Source of the DNA: Defluviitaleaceae bacterium
GTDB lineage: Bacteria; Bacillota; Clostridia; Lachnospirales; UBA5962
DNA: 42,900 nucleotides
NCBI GenBank assembly: GCA_009787355.1
Contig: WRGD01000143.1
Location: 1 to 42,900, forward strand
Direction of reading: 5' to 3'
This document shows, in pieces, positions 1 to 9,117 of this stretch. Both the position numbers and the translations under genes were made by a program. Position 1 is the first letter of the stretch; each line of letters opens with the position of its first letter. Under the pieces are notes generated by a model. That model was not told the origin of the DNA. It searched no databases and saw only the letters and a program-made list of their open reading frames with translations.

Positions 1-97
1 GTTTGATTTAGTTTGATTTAGTTTGATTTAGTTTGATTTAGTTTGATTTAGTTTGATTTAGTTTGATTTAGTTTGATTTAGTTTGATTTAGTTTGAT
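1..97. repeat. 10-bp tandem repeat array (unit gtttgattta)
   Basis: Nine perfect copies of gtttgattta are followed by a tenth partial copy (gtttgat). The array begins at the first base, so its true length is unknown. The unit is about one helical turn, so every T-run lies on the same face of the DNA. It lies about 250 bp upstream of spoIVA. The stretch from 98 to 310 is AT-rich and I see no gene or clear promoter in it. Confidence 0.95.
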
Positions 98-310
98 AAC
101 TTCTATTTTACCATGTAGAGAGAAATTTGTCAATGAAAAATACATTAGTGATATTTTTCAATTGAAGATTTTTTATTAGATGGATTACCCGAAAAAAATT
201 TAGTTTTAAAATTTCAAAATAGGTCTACATTATTTAAATATTACATATATTAAAATAAACAATAGAAATAATAATACGTGCCGACCCTATTCGGTAAAAT
301 ATTATTCCCT

Positions 311-327
311 ACTTTACAAAGTAAAGT
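311..327. promoter_or_regulatory. short inverted repeat in the spoIVA leader
   Basis: ACTTTAC-AAA-GTAAAGT is a perfect 7-bp inverted repeat with a 3-nt centre, ending 8 bases before the AGGAGG ribosome binding site at 335-340. It could be a small 5'-UTR hairpin or an operator. I could not identify a convincing sigma-E promoter nearby, although spoIVA is a mother-cell gene in Bacillus. Confidence 0.35.
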
Positions 328-350
328 ATACTATAGGAGGTTTTGATTTA

Positions 351-1832
351 ATGGAAAGCTTTGATATCTATAAAGATATAGCAGAAAGAACACAAGGCGA
401 TATATACATTGGTGTAGTTGGTCCTGTTCGTACAGGAAAATCTACTTTTATAAAAAGATTTATGGATGAATTAGTTATTCCGAATATTGAAAATACATAC
501 AACAAAGAGAGGGCAAAAGATGAGCTTCCACAAAGTGCAAGTGGAAATACAATAATGACAACAGAGCCGAAATTCGTACCTGCAGAAGCAATAGAAATAA
601 ATTTAGAAAAAAGTGTTAATTTCAGAGTAAGACTTATAGACTGTGTAGGCTATCTTGTAAAAGGTGCAAATGGTCATTTAGATGGAGATACACCACGTAT
701 GATAAATACGCCTTGGTCTGAAGAAAAAATCCCATTTTCCGAAGCAGCTGAAATAGGTACACAAAAAGTAATAAATGACCATTCTACAATAGGTATAGTA
801 ATAACAACGGATGGAAGCATAACAGATATAAATAGAGAAGACTACATAGAACCAGAAGAAAGAGTTATAAATGAACTGAAAGAATTGGGAAAACCATTTG
901 TTGTTCTTTTAAATAGTGCAAAACCATTTGCACCAGAAACAGAAGAGTTGAAATTTAGTCTTTCTGAAAAATATGGAGTGAGTGTAATACCTGTAAATTG
1001 CTTTCAATTAAAAAGAGATGATATTAATAGTATAATGGAAAAAATTTTATATGAATTTCCTATAAAAGAATTAAAAATACATTTGCCAAAATGGATAGAA
1101 ACTCTACCACAGGCACATTGGTTAAAACAAAGTATGATTTCTTCTGTAAAAAGTATTTTATCGGAGGGAACAAATAGATTAAGAGAATTAAAAAATAATG
1201 TAAATATTTTTGAAGATAATGAACACATAAAAAAAGCGTACATAGATAGCATATCATTAGGAGAAGGTGCAGCTAGAATAGAAGTTAACTTGATAGAAAG
1301 TTTGTTCTACAAAGTAATATCTGAAACTACAGCAATGGATATAGATAGCGACTATAAATTAATATCTACTATAAAAGTGCTAGCAGAAGCAAAAAGAGAA
1401 TTTGATAAAGTAAAATATGCATTAGAAGAAGTAAAACAAAAAGGTTATGGAATTGTAACACCAGCAGCCGAAGAAATGCGAATAGAAAAACCTGTACTAG
1501 TAAGACATGGTGCAAAATATGCAGTAAAAATAAAAGCTACGGCACCAAGTGTACACCTAATAAAAGCTGATATAGAAACAGAATTAAGCCCAATGGCAGG
1601 CGATGAGGAAGAAGCATTAGACTATATAAATTATATAAAAAATCAAATGGAAGAAGAACCAGAAAAAGTATGGCAAATAAATATGCTTGGCAGAAGTATG
1701 CAGGAAGTTGTACGAGATGGACTAAAAAAGAAATTATATCATATGCCAGAAGATGCACAGATGAAGTTTCAAGATACATTGCAAAGAATAATAAACGAGG
1801 GTAGTGGAGGGCTTATTTGTATAATATTGTAG
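351..1832 (+). CDS. spoIVA: Stage IV sporulation protein A (spore coat morphogenetic ATPase)
   Basis: SpoIVA is the mother-cell ATPase that polymerises on the forespore surface, forms the coat basement layer and is needed for cortex formation. The 493-aa length is typical of the family. A Walker A motif, GPVRTGKST, lies at residues 24-32 with Lys30, and DCVGY near residue 98 fits the Walker B/switch region of this TRAFAC-type ATPase. The middle and C-terminal alpha/beta domains follow, and the protein ends in the hydrophobic GGLICIIL tail characteristic of the family. The start is fixed by an AGGAGG site 10 nt upstream of ATG. It stands alone: an array and non-coding DNA lie upstream, and a terminator hairpin separates it from convergent genes. 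Its presence implies an endospore former. Confidence 0.97.
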   Translation: MESFDIYKDIAERTQGDIYIGVVGPVRTGKSTFIKRFMDELVIPNIENTYNKERAKDELPQSASGNTIMTTEPKFVPAEAIEINLEKSVNFRVRLIDCVGYLVKGANGHLDGDTPRMINTPWSEEKIPFSEAAEIGTQKVINDHSTIGIVITTDGSITDINREDYIEPEERVINELKELGKPFVVLLNSAKPFAPETEELKFSLSEKYGVSVIPVNCFQLKRDDINSIMEKILYEFPIKELKIHLPKWIETLPQAHWLKQSMISSVKSILSEGTNRLRELKNNVNIFEDNEHIKKAYIDSISLGEGAARIEVNLIESLFYKVISETTAMDIDSDYKLISTIKVLAEAKREFDKVKYALEEVKQKGYGIVTPAAEEMRIEKPVLVRHGAKYAVKIKATAPSVHLIKADIETELSPMAGDEEEALDYINYIKNQMEEEPEKVWQINMLGRSMQEVVRDGLKKKLYHMPEDAQMKFQDTLQRIINEGSGGLICIIL

Positions 1833-1843
1833 TATAAATAATA

Positions 1844-1879
1844 AAAACACTCATTAGTATTTTAGCTAATGAGTGTTTT
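1844..1879. terminator. bidirectional intrinsic terminator after spoIVA
   Basis: A 14-bp perfect stem (aaaacactcattag / ctaatgagtgtttt) with an 8-nt loop is flanked by A and T runs on both sides. It sits between convergent spoIVA and the solute-binding protein gene and can serve both strands. Confidence 0.85.
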
Positions 1880-1970
1880 ATAGGTTATAACCACATAAAC
1901 ATTGTATGAAGAAAAGTCATATGAAATGTTTTATAGTTACTTGATATTAATATTTAATCTCTATAACTTA

Positions 1971-3533
1971 CTAATCAAATGTTACTCTAGAAAATATTGG
2001 AGTAGCGTTTATATTTACAAATAAGTTGTTAATACCATTTGTACCTATAGCAAATGTCGGGTAGAATGTACTTACTTTTGGTGCTTCATCTACTATTATT
2101 TGCACTATCTCACTATATAATTCTGTTCTTCTTGCCATATCTACTTCCATTCTTGCTTCTTCTAATAATCTATCTACAGTAGAATTTGTGAAAAATGTTC
2201 TATTTCCAGAAACTCCGTGAAGAGTAGAATGAAACAATGGGAAAACTCCATAATCTGCATCAGCTGTAACAACAGTCCATCCAAGAATAAATATTTCATG
2301 GTTACCAACAGCTGTATAATCTAAGAATGCACCCCATTCCATTTCATTTATATTTGCTGTTATTCCTATCTCTGCAAGATTTGCTTGTAATATTTGTGCT
2401 GTTAGGCTTTCTTCTAATGGTCTACCTGCACCAACTGCTATATTTGTAGTAAAGCCATCAGGAAAACCAGCTTCTGCAAGTAGATTTCTTGCTTCTTCTA
2501 CAGTACCAGTAAGAGGTACTATTCCTTGTGGAGCGCCTGCAACAGTAGGAGGAAGAGGACCTACAGCTGGGATACCCATACCAGCTATACCATGTACAAT
2601 GGCATCTAAATCTACAACCATTGCTATTGCACGTCTTACACGAACATCATCAAAAGGAGGTGTCTGAGTATTAAAACCAATATAATTCTGTCTAGTAGAT
2701 GGAACTTCTATTAATGTTAAATTTGGATTTTCTCTTATTTCCTGTGCATCAATAGCAGAAGCTATTATTGCATTTGCCTCACCAGTTATAAGCATATTTA
2801 CACGTTGTGATGATTCTGGGATTACTCTAAATGTAAGTGTTTCTATTTGAGGTAAATCACCCCAATAACTATCATTTCGTACCATTACAATTTCTTGACC
2901 ATGTATTCTACTGGAAAAACTGAATGGACCAGTACCTATAGGAAGTTCATCTACAGAAATATCACTATCTAAGGAGTTAGGACTAATTATAAATCCTGCA
3001 GGATGCGATAAATGAGATGGCAATGGAGAAAATGGAAATAGTGTAGTAATGCGTACAGTATATTCATCTACTATTATAACATCTTCTATCATTTCCAATA
3101 TAAAACGCCTCGGAGATGCTGTATTTTCTAAAATTCTATTTAAAGAACGGTAAACAGCATATGAATTGAAATAAGTACCATCGTGAAAATATACACCAGA
3201 ACGAAGGTTAAATTCCCATACTGTAGGCTCAACTAAACTAAAATTTTCTGCAAGTGATGGTACCAAATCTCCATTTTCATCGAAAGCTGTCAGTGCTTCG
3301 AAAATTTGATACTGTACTTCACTAGAAATAGTGTCATTGGAAGCGTGTGGGTCTAAAGATGGAGGATTTTGCCATTGAGCAAAAACTACATCACGACTTT
3401 CGGTAGATACTGAAGGTGGCATGACTGCAGGTTGATTTACTCCAGAATTTGCATTATTATTAGCTGGTGTGCCACAAGCTATAAAAAATAGTGACACAGC
3501 TGAAAAAATTGTTGTTTTTAAATTTATTTTCAT
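1971..3533 (-). CDS. Family 5 extracellular solute-binding lipoprotein (oligopeptide/dipeptide ABC transporter)
   Basis: This is a surface lipoprotein that captures peptides, or possibly nickel or another family-5 substrate, for an ABC importer. The N-terminus is a lipoprotein signal with lipobox FIAC and lipidated Cys20, followed by a low-complexity Asn/Pro linker. The remainder matches the SBP_bac_5 fold: an early LDPH segment, a YFHDGTYFNSYAV-type region, GTGPF, RNDSYWG and a NYIGFNT segment. Its 520 aa are normal for the family. An AGAGGT site precedes the ATG. The gene lies downstream of a close paralogue (3658-5271) and shares its organisation. The likely partner permease and ATPases are at 11761-15610 on the other side of the RiPP locus. 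The exact substrate cannot be read from sequence. Confidence 0.9.
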   Translation of the reverse strand: MKINLKTTIFSAVSLFFIACGTPANNNANSGVNQPAVMPPSVSTESRDVVFAQWQNPPSLDPHASNDTISSEVQYQIFEALTAFDENGDLVPSLAENFSLVEPTVWEFNLRSGVYFHDGTYFNSYAVYRSLNRILENTASPRRFILEMIEDVIIVDEYTVRITTLFPFSPLPSHLSHPAGFIISPNSLDSDISVDELPIGTGPFSFSSRIHGQEIVMVRNDSYWGDLPQIETLTFRVIPESSQRVNMLITGEANAIIASAIDAQEIRENPNLTLIEVPSTRQNYIGFNTQTPPFDDVRVRRAIAMVVDLDAIVHGIAGMGIPAVGPLPPTVAGAPQGIVPLTGTVEEARNLLAEAGFPDGFTTNIAVGAGRPLEESLTAQILQANLAEIGITANINEMEWGAFLDYTAVGNHEIFILGWTVVTADADYGVFPLFHSTLHGVSGNRTFFTNSTVDRLLEEARMEVDMARRTELYSEIVQIIVDEAPKVSTFYPTFAIGTNGINNLFVNINATPIFSRVTFD

Positions 3534-3561
3534 GAGATACCTCTAATTTTTTATATTAATA

Positions 3562-3602
3562 AACTCACGATTAAAAATTTTATATATTTCTAATCGTGAG
3601 TT
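3562..3602 (-). terminator. hairpin between the two solute-binding protein genes
   Basis: A 12-bp perfect stem (aactcacgatta / taatcgtgagtt) with a 17-nt loop lies between the stop of the upstream paralogue and the start of the downstream one. The U-run on the minus strand is interrupted (tttattaat), so it may be an attenuator or RNA-processing element instead of a full terminator. No separate promoter for the downstream gene was evident. Confidence 0.55.
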
Positions 3603-3657
3603 ATTATTTTTATTTGATTTTTTGATAAGTTTATTTGAATGTTCTTCTCGATAAAAA

Positions 3658-5271
3658 CTATCGTCTAATATAAACTCCTCTAAAATGTGGAGTATTTGCA
3701 AAATCTGTTAAAAGACCGCCAATACCATTAGAAAATATTAATTGTTCTGCATAATTTATCGGTATTAAAGGGACTTCTTGATTTATTATTTCTACTATTT
3801 CGGAATATATTGCATATCTTTCTTGTCCGCTTGTGGAAGACCTACCAGCTTCTAGTAAATAGTCCACTCTCGGGTTACTATAAAAAAATCTATTTCCTGC
3901 ACTACCGTGTTGAGATGTGTGAAGTAATGGGAAAAGAGCATAATCTGCATCTCCTGTTACTGTAACCCAACCTAATATAAACATATCATGTAAACCTTCT
4001 GCAGTATGCTCTAGGTATGCACCCCATTCTAAAGAACTAACATTTACCGTTATTCCTATTTCTGCAAGTGCTGCTTGTACAAATACACCTATCATACCCC
4101 TTACAGAGTTACCATCATTATACCAAAAGTTAAGTGTAAAACCATTTGGAAATCCTGCCTGTGCAAGCAACTCACGAGCAGCATCTGGGTCGTATGGTAA
4201 AAACTCTGGGTCCTGTGGTGCAAATGCAACCATAGGTGCTACCATACCATCTGCTGGTATTCCTATACCTTGTAAAATATGGTCTACTATATCTGCTCTG
4301 TTTATAGCCATTGCAATTGCTTGACGCACTAAATGATTGCTAAGATATGGATGGTCTGGGTTAGTATTAAAACCAATATAATTCAAACTTGTAGTTTGTA
4401 CAAATGTAACATCTAACTGAGGGGTCGCAAGTGCTACATCTAAATCTGTAACTTGACCCGGTATTGCTTGTGCTTCACCTGTTTCTACCATTGCAAATCT
4501 TGTGCTTGGCTCTGGTACAACTAAAAATTCTAATGTAGAAGGAAGTGCTAGTTCTCCCCAGTAATTTTCGTTTCTTTCAAAAACAATATTATTTCCATGA
4601 CTTCTAGATGCTAGCCTAAATGGGCCTGTACCTTGTGGATTGTCTGCAACTAATCTACCACCATTTGCTTCTTCTTCTATTGCTAGTGGTGATACTATAA
4701 AGCCAATTCTATGAGCTAGATGCCCGGGTAAAGGTGCGAAAGGAAAACGTGTTGTAATATGTAGAGTATATTCGTCTACAGCAACCGCACTTTCTATCAT
4801 TTCTACAACGAAAAATGCAGGGATAGTATGATTTTCTATGTCTAAAGAACGATTTATAGATAGAGCAGCAGCTTCTGCATTTAAATATGCACCATCATGA
4901 AAATATATACCTTGCCTTATATTAAAATACCAGGTATATTCATCAATTTGTCCAAAACTTTCTGCAAGCCAAGGAACTAAAGAAACATGGTCTACATTTG
5001 GATCGAATCTTACAAGTCCTTCAAACATTTGAGTTGTTGCATCTGTACTTGCAGAATCATTAGAAGCTATGGGATCTAAACTAACTGGGTCTGATAATGT
5101 TGCCCAAACGATATGGTCTCCGTTTGAAATGTTATTACTATCTCCCTCCCCTACAATTTGCGTTGGCTCTCCGCTAGGCTGTGGTGGCTGTGTTCCTGTT
5201 TCTGGTGCAGTACCACAAGCTACCAAAAAAGCAAATGACGAAATACTTAATGCTTTGAAAAATTTACTCAT
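3658..5271 (-). CDS. Family 5 extracellular solute-binding lipoprotein, paralogue of the neighbouring gene
   Basis: A second peptide-type binding lipoprotein of 537 aa. The lipobox is LVAC with Cys19, followed by a Pro/Gly/Thr-rich linker. The mature part shares with its neighbour the LDP, YFHDGAYLNAEA, GTGPF, RNENYWG and NYIGFNT segments and the overall length, so the pair most likely arose by tandem duplication. The reading frame is open upstream to 5352. I chose ATG at 5271 because it has an AGGAGG site at good spacing (taggaggttatat) and starts directly with the signal peptide. A strong sigma-A-like promoter lies about 110 bp upstream. The pair may widen the substrate range of one Opp/Dpp permease. 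Confidence 0.92.
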   Translation of the reverse strand: MSKFFKALSISSFAFLVACGTAPETGTQPPQPSGEPTQIVGEGDSNNISNGDHIVWATLSDPVSLDPIASNDSASTDATTQMFEGLVRFDPNVDHVSLVPWLAESFGQIDEYTWYFNIRQGIYFHDGAYLNAEAAALSINRSLDIENHTIPAFFVVEMIESAVAVDEYTLHITTRFPFAPLPGHLAHRIGFIVSPLAIEEEANGGRLVADNPQGTGPFRLASRSHGNNIVFERNENYWGELALPSTLEFLVVPEPSTRFAMVETGEAQAIPGQVTDLDVALATPQLDVTFVQTTSLNYIGFNTNPDHPYLSNHLVRQAIAMAINRADIVDHILQGIGIPADGMVAPMVAFAPQDPEFLPYDPDAARELLAQAGFPNGFTLNFWYNDGNSVRGMIGVFVQAALAEIGITVNVSSLEWGAYLEHTAEGLHDMFILGWVTVTGDADYALFPLLHTSQHGSAGNRFFYSNPRVDYLLEAGRSSTSGQERYAIYSEIVEIINQEVPLIPINYAEQLIFSNGIGGLLTDFANTPHFRGVYIRR

Positions 5272-5382
5272 ATATAACCTCCTATTTTTATCTTGAAAAC
5301 TAAAATTGATAATATTTTTGATACTGTTATTTTGACTAGTTATGGATGTCAATATTTTACTAGTCTCAATTTGAGTTTACCT

Positions 5383-5412
5383 ACTATACTATTATTTTGC
5401 TACCTTTGTCAA
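5383..5412 (-). promoter_or_regulatory. sigma-A-type promoter for the solute-binding protein genes
   Basis: On the minus strand TTGACA (5407-5412) is followed by an 18-bp spacer and TATAGT (5383-5388). A small inverted repeat, CTCAA-T-TTGAG (5365-5375), lies at the expected transcription start and could be an operator. The predicted leader is about 105 nt. Confidence 0.7.
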
Positions 5413-5507
5413 GATGAAATTTCCAAAATACATATTTTTATATATTTTCCATAAAATATTTACACATATTTTCAATAGTTTATAAGTTTTTCAGTTTTTT
5501 TATTATC

Positions 5508-7289
5508 CTATATCCATTTAGATTGTGCATTCCACATATCTGAATATTTATTACTATGTGATAATAATTCATTATGTGTTCCTATATCTACTATCTTTCC
5601 ACTATCTACAACTATTATTCTATCTGCTAATTTTACAGAACCAAGGCGATGAGTTACAATAATTGCACATTTGTTAGTAGTGATAGCTTTAAATTGATTA
5701 TATATTCTCTCTTCTTCTATAGGGTCAATTGCAGAAGTAGGTTCATCAAGCACAATAAATTCATTTATACGATAAAGCCCTCTAGCTATTGCAACTCGTT
5801 GCCATTGACCACCAGACAAATCTATACCACCAAATTCCGTCGACAACATTGTATTTAATGTAATATTATCGTTAAAACCTGACTCCTGTAAAACCGAATT
5901 AATTTTATTTTCATTTAATTTTTCCGAAGTATCACTTATCATAACATTTTCTGACAATGTCATTTTGTAACGCTGATAATTTTGAAAAACTGCAGATGTA
6001 TTTTTAAAAATAGAATTAGGATGTATTTTTTTAGTATCAAGACCACCAATTTCAACTGTACCACTATCAGGAATATATAATCCTATAAGTAATTTAACCA
6101 AAGTAGATTTACCTGCCCCGTTTTCACCTACAATTGCGATGGTTTCTCCATTATTAATTTTAAGACTAACATTACTTATTGATTTATTCTCACTATTGGG
6201 ATAAGTAAAGCTAATATTTTTTGCTACAATACCTTTAGTAAAATCAGGCACTTCATTTTCACCATCTACTTCTTCCATATCCATTATACGATAATAATTT
6301 ATAATTTGCCCTAAAATTTCACTTCCATTACTAATATGCTCATTAATAACTTCATTCATTAAAGAAAAAATTTGTGATAGTGCTGCTAAAATAGCTGCAA
6401 AAGCTCCGACGCTAATATCACCTGTTATTGTAGCATTAAATAATATAAAAATTGATACTCCGAATCCAATAAAAGATGAAATATTGAGAAGTAATTTAAA
6501 TTTAATAGCTTTAACCTCAACTTTCCATGTTTTTTTAGTTAAAAGCATCAATGTATCTATAAATAAAGAATGAAAAAAAGAATATGCTCCAAGCATCCTT
6601 GTTTCTTTAAAAAATTGTCTACTTACAATAGTTTTGCTGTAGTAATCGAATTTTCTACGCAAAGGTGCAAGTTCATTATGCAAATTTGAAAATATTTTTA
6701 CCTGTAACAACTGCCCCAAAATTGCAGGGATAAATGATATTAAAATAATAAAAATAAGAGATGGAGAGAGTGTAAACAAATAAATAGATATTGATATAAA
6801 AAACACTAAATAATAAGTAAAAATACGTAAACTATTTGAAGAAAAATAACCTAGACTTTCATACTCTATACATATTTTTGTTTTATCTATATTATCTAAA
6901 AATTTTACATCTTCAAAATTCTTTGCTGATATACGACTAAGTTTAAGCATAAGTTCTGACATAAATATTCCTACATTTTTATAAGAATTATATCCAAGCA
7001 AATAATTTTGAGTTGTATTTAATATTTGTTGTAAAATAATTATACTTACCATAATACCTAAAGCAATAGAAACTTGCCAAAAACCCAAATATCCTATACT
7101 TGCACTAACAATAGAATCAAATAAATATCTAGTTGAAATAATTCCCATCGTAATAGATAATGCACCAAGTATAGTAACAAAATGTTCTAATACAGCCAAC
7201 CACTTTGAAGTTTTTATGTACCCCATACAAACTCTATAAATTATAAAAGGAATACTGTATCTTAGATTAGAGTTAAATATTTTTTTCAT
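5508..7289 (-). CDS. ABC exporter half-transporter (membrane domain + ATPase), second of the RiPP export pair
   Basis: A 593-aa half ABC exporter with membrane helices in roughly residues 30-310 and a C-terminal nucleotide-binding domain. Visible motifs are Walker A GENGAGKST (388-395 core), signature LSGGQ (491-495), LDEP of Walker B (514-517) and a switch His in VTHRLGS. There is no N-terminal C39 peptidase domain, so it does not itself cleave a leader peptide. I chose ATG at 7289 because it follows a GGA-containing site (aaaggaattggtata); the frame is open to 7340. The start overlaps the end of the upstream exporter gene by 17 nt, which suggests coupled translation and a heterodimer. The context (last gene of the YcaO locus) implies export of, or immunity to, the modified peptide. 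Confidence 0.88.
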   Translation of the reverse strand: MKKIFNSNLRYSIPFIIYRVCMGYIKTSKWLAVLEHFVTILGALSITMGIISTRYLFDSIVSASIGYLGFWQVSIALGIMVSIIILQQILNTTQNYLLGYNSYKNVGIFMSELMLKLSRISAKNFEDVKFLDNIDKTKICIEYESLGYFSSNSLRIFTYYLVFFISISIYLFTLSPSLIFIILISFIPAILGQLLQVKIFSNLHNELAPLRRKFDYYSKTIVSRQFFKETRMLGAYSFFHSLFIDTLMLLTKKTWKVEVKAIKFKLLLNISSFIGFGVSIFILFNATITGDISVGAFAAILAALSQIFSLMNEVINEHISNGSEILGQIINYYRIMDMEEVDGENEVPDFTKGIVAKNISFTYPNSENKSISNVSLKINNGETIAIVGENGAGKSTLVKLLIGLYIPDSGTVEIGGLDTKKIHPNSIFKNTSAVFQNYQRYKMTLSENVMISDTSEKLNENKINSVLQESGFNDNITLNTMLSTEFGGIDLSGGQWQRVAIARGLYRINEFIVLDEPTSAIDPIEEERIYNQFKAITTNKCAIIVTHRLGSVKLADRIIVVDSGKIVDIGTHNELLSHSNKYSDMWNAQSKWI

Positions 7290-9117
7290 TATACCAATTC
7301 CTTTGAGATTCAAACATTTTATAATAAATACCCTGTTCACTCATCAATTCTTTATGACTGCCTTTTTCTACAATATTACCACTATCTATTACAAAAATTT
7401 CATCTGCGAACTTTGTAGAACCTAAACGATGACTAATAAAAATACTTGTTTTCTCCTTCATAAGCTCTTCAAATTCTTCGTACATCTTACTTTCTGAAAT
7501 AGGGTCTAAAGCCGCTGTAGGTTCATCTAAAATTTTAATTGGTGCAGAACTTATAAAAGAACGAGCAATAGCTACTTTTTGCCACTCTCCTCCAGATAAG
7601 TCCACTCCATTACTATTTATTTTCCCAAGAGGAGTATGTATTTCTTTAATCAAATTTGTAATAGTATCAGTGAAACCTATTTTACAAAAAATATCACTAA
7701 TTTCTTTAGACTCTATTTTTCTTGTAGTATTTCCGAGAGAGATATTATCTAATAGAGAAATTTCATATTTAGCAAAATCTTGATATATTACTGAAAACAT
7801 CGATTTTAAAGTAGACAGCGGATATTTACGCAATTCTTTACCGTTAATTAAAATTTCACCCTCATATTCTCTATAAAGACCTGTAAGAAGCTTAATAATA
7901 GTAGTTTTACCAGAACCGTTGGCACCAACAAAAGCATAATGTTTTCCACTTTCCATTTCAAAAGAAAGATTCTTTAAAATGTATTCTTTTGAAAATCTAT
8001 ATTTAAAACTTACATTATTAAATGATAAATTTTTAAATATTATAGGCTCTAAATCTGGTAAATCAGTTGCTCCATCTTGAAAATTTAGATGCATAAATTT
8101 TGTTAAATCATCCAAACCTCTTTTTGAATATGAAATAGTTTTAGAAGCCTCTTGCAATGAACCTCCAAGAGTCGTTGAAATACCTAAAATAGATATAGTA
8201 ATTCCCATAAACATACCAGAACTTAAATAACCATACATAACAGGATTTATAAGAGTAAAAGAAACTAACAAAGCTATTACCAGCATTGATATTCCAGTAG
8301 AACCCATAATTATTTTAGTTTTTCTAGATACTTTTTCCTGTATTTTTCTAGCAATTTCAAAATGTTTATAATGTAATTTTGCAACATACTCGGAATATCC
8401 AAAAAGTGTACGTTCATAAGTGGCATCACGGCTAGTTAAAACTTCATCACTATAATAAGTAAATCGATGTTCATAAGGCCATGCTTCCATCCATGCATCA
8501 TAATTCTTTTTGCCAGCATTAATTGCTATTTTGAATAATAAAAAACTTAACAAAGAAATTAATAATGCTGACCACCAAACATGGGTTACTACAATTCCTA
8601 AAATAATTAAAATAGAAATAATACTACGCAAAATAATTTTATAAGAAATAATTCCTCCCATAAGATTTCTAACTATTCCATTTGATACACGTTCAGATAA
8701 TTCAAAACTTTCACTATCCTCAATATGTTCATATTTAAGATTAGCTCTAATTTTCAAAATCTCTGGTGTAAATTTACGTTCAATTTCAATTCTTATTCGT
8801 GATTCAATTAAGCGTGATAAAGTATCTAATATATTAGTTAAATAGATGGAAATAATTAATAGAACTAAGGGTAAATATATACTGTCGATTGGTATTTCAT
8901 CTGAAAATACCAAAAGTGCTGTATCTAAAAAAAATGCTGTAGTTACAGTAACTAAAAATGTTGGAACAATAGCCTGAAGTATAGACAATAAAATATACAT
9001 AGATATTAAAAATGGGGCTACTTTAAAAGGTAATCTTAAAATATCTATTCCTTTATATTTACGTTTTTCTAAAAATGGTGTGGAAATATCTTTTTTCAAT
9101 ATTTTAAAAAAATTCAT
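7273..9117 (-). CDS. ABC exporter half-transporter (membrane domain + ATPase), first of the RiPP export pair
   Basis: A 614-aa half ABC exporter. Membrane segments occur near residues 35-60, 80-97, 160-200 and 275-315, followed by the ATPase domain: Walker A GANGSGKT (398-405), signature LSGGE (507-511), Walker B ILDEP (529-533) and switch His in SHRLGST. As in its partner, there is no C39 protease domain. Its ATG shares one base with the TAA of the YcaO gene (taATG), so translation is almost certainly coupled. Two adjacent half-transporters with overlapping genes point to a heterodimeric exporter. The likely cargo is the mature 29-codon peptide product; self-protection is an alternative role. 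Confidence 0.88.
   Translation of the reverse strand: MNFFKILKKDISTPFLEKRKYKGIDILRLPFKVAPFLISMYILLSILQAIVPTFLVTVTTAFFLDTALLVFSDEIPIDSIYLPLVLLIISIYLTNILDTLSRLIESRIRIEIERKFTPEILKIRANLKYEHIEDSESFELSERVSNGIVRNLMGGIISYKIILRSIISILIILGIVVTHVWWSALLISLLSFLLFKIAINAGKKNYDAWMEAWPYEHRFTYYSDEVLTSRDATYERTLFGYSEYVAKLHYKHFEIARKIQEKVSRKTKIIMGSTGISMLVIALLVSFTLINPVMYGYLSSGMFMGITISILGISTTLGGSLQEASKTISYSKRGLDDLTKFMHLNFQDGATDLPDLEPIIFKNLSFNNVSFKYRFSKEYILKNLSFEMESGKHYAFVGANGSGKTTIIKLLTGLYREYEGEILINGKELRKYPLSTLKSMFSVIYQDFAKYEISLLDNISLGNTTRKIESKEISDIFCKIGFTDTITNLIKEIHTPLGKINSNGVDLSGGEWQKVAIARSFISSAPIKILDEPTAALDPISESKMYEEFEELMKEKTSIFISHRLGSTKFADEIFVIDSGNIVEKGSHKELMSEQGIYYKMFESQRNWYNEKNI

Noticed and set aside
1-97. CRISPR array
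   Set aside because: The units are 10 bp, directly contiguous and lack spacers.
5508-9117. Leader-cleaving (C39) bacteriocin exporter
   Set aside because: Both ABC proteins begin directly with their membrane domains and have no N-terminal peptidase domain.
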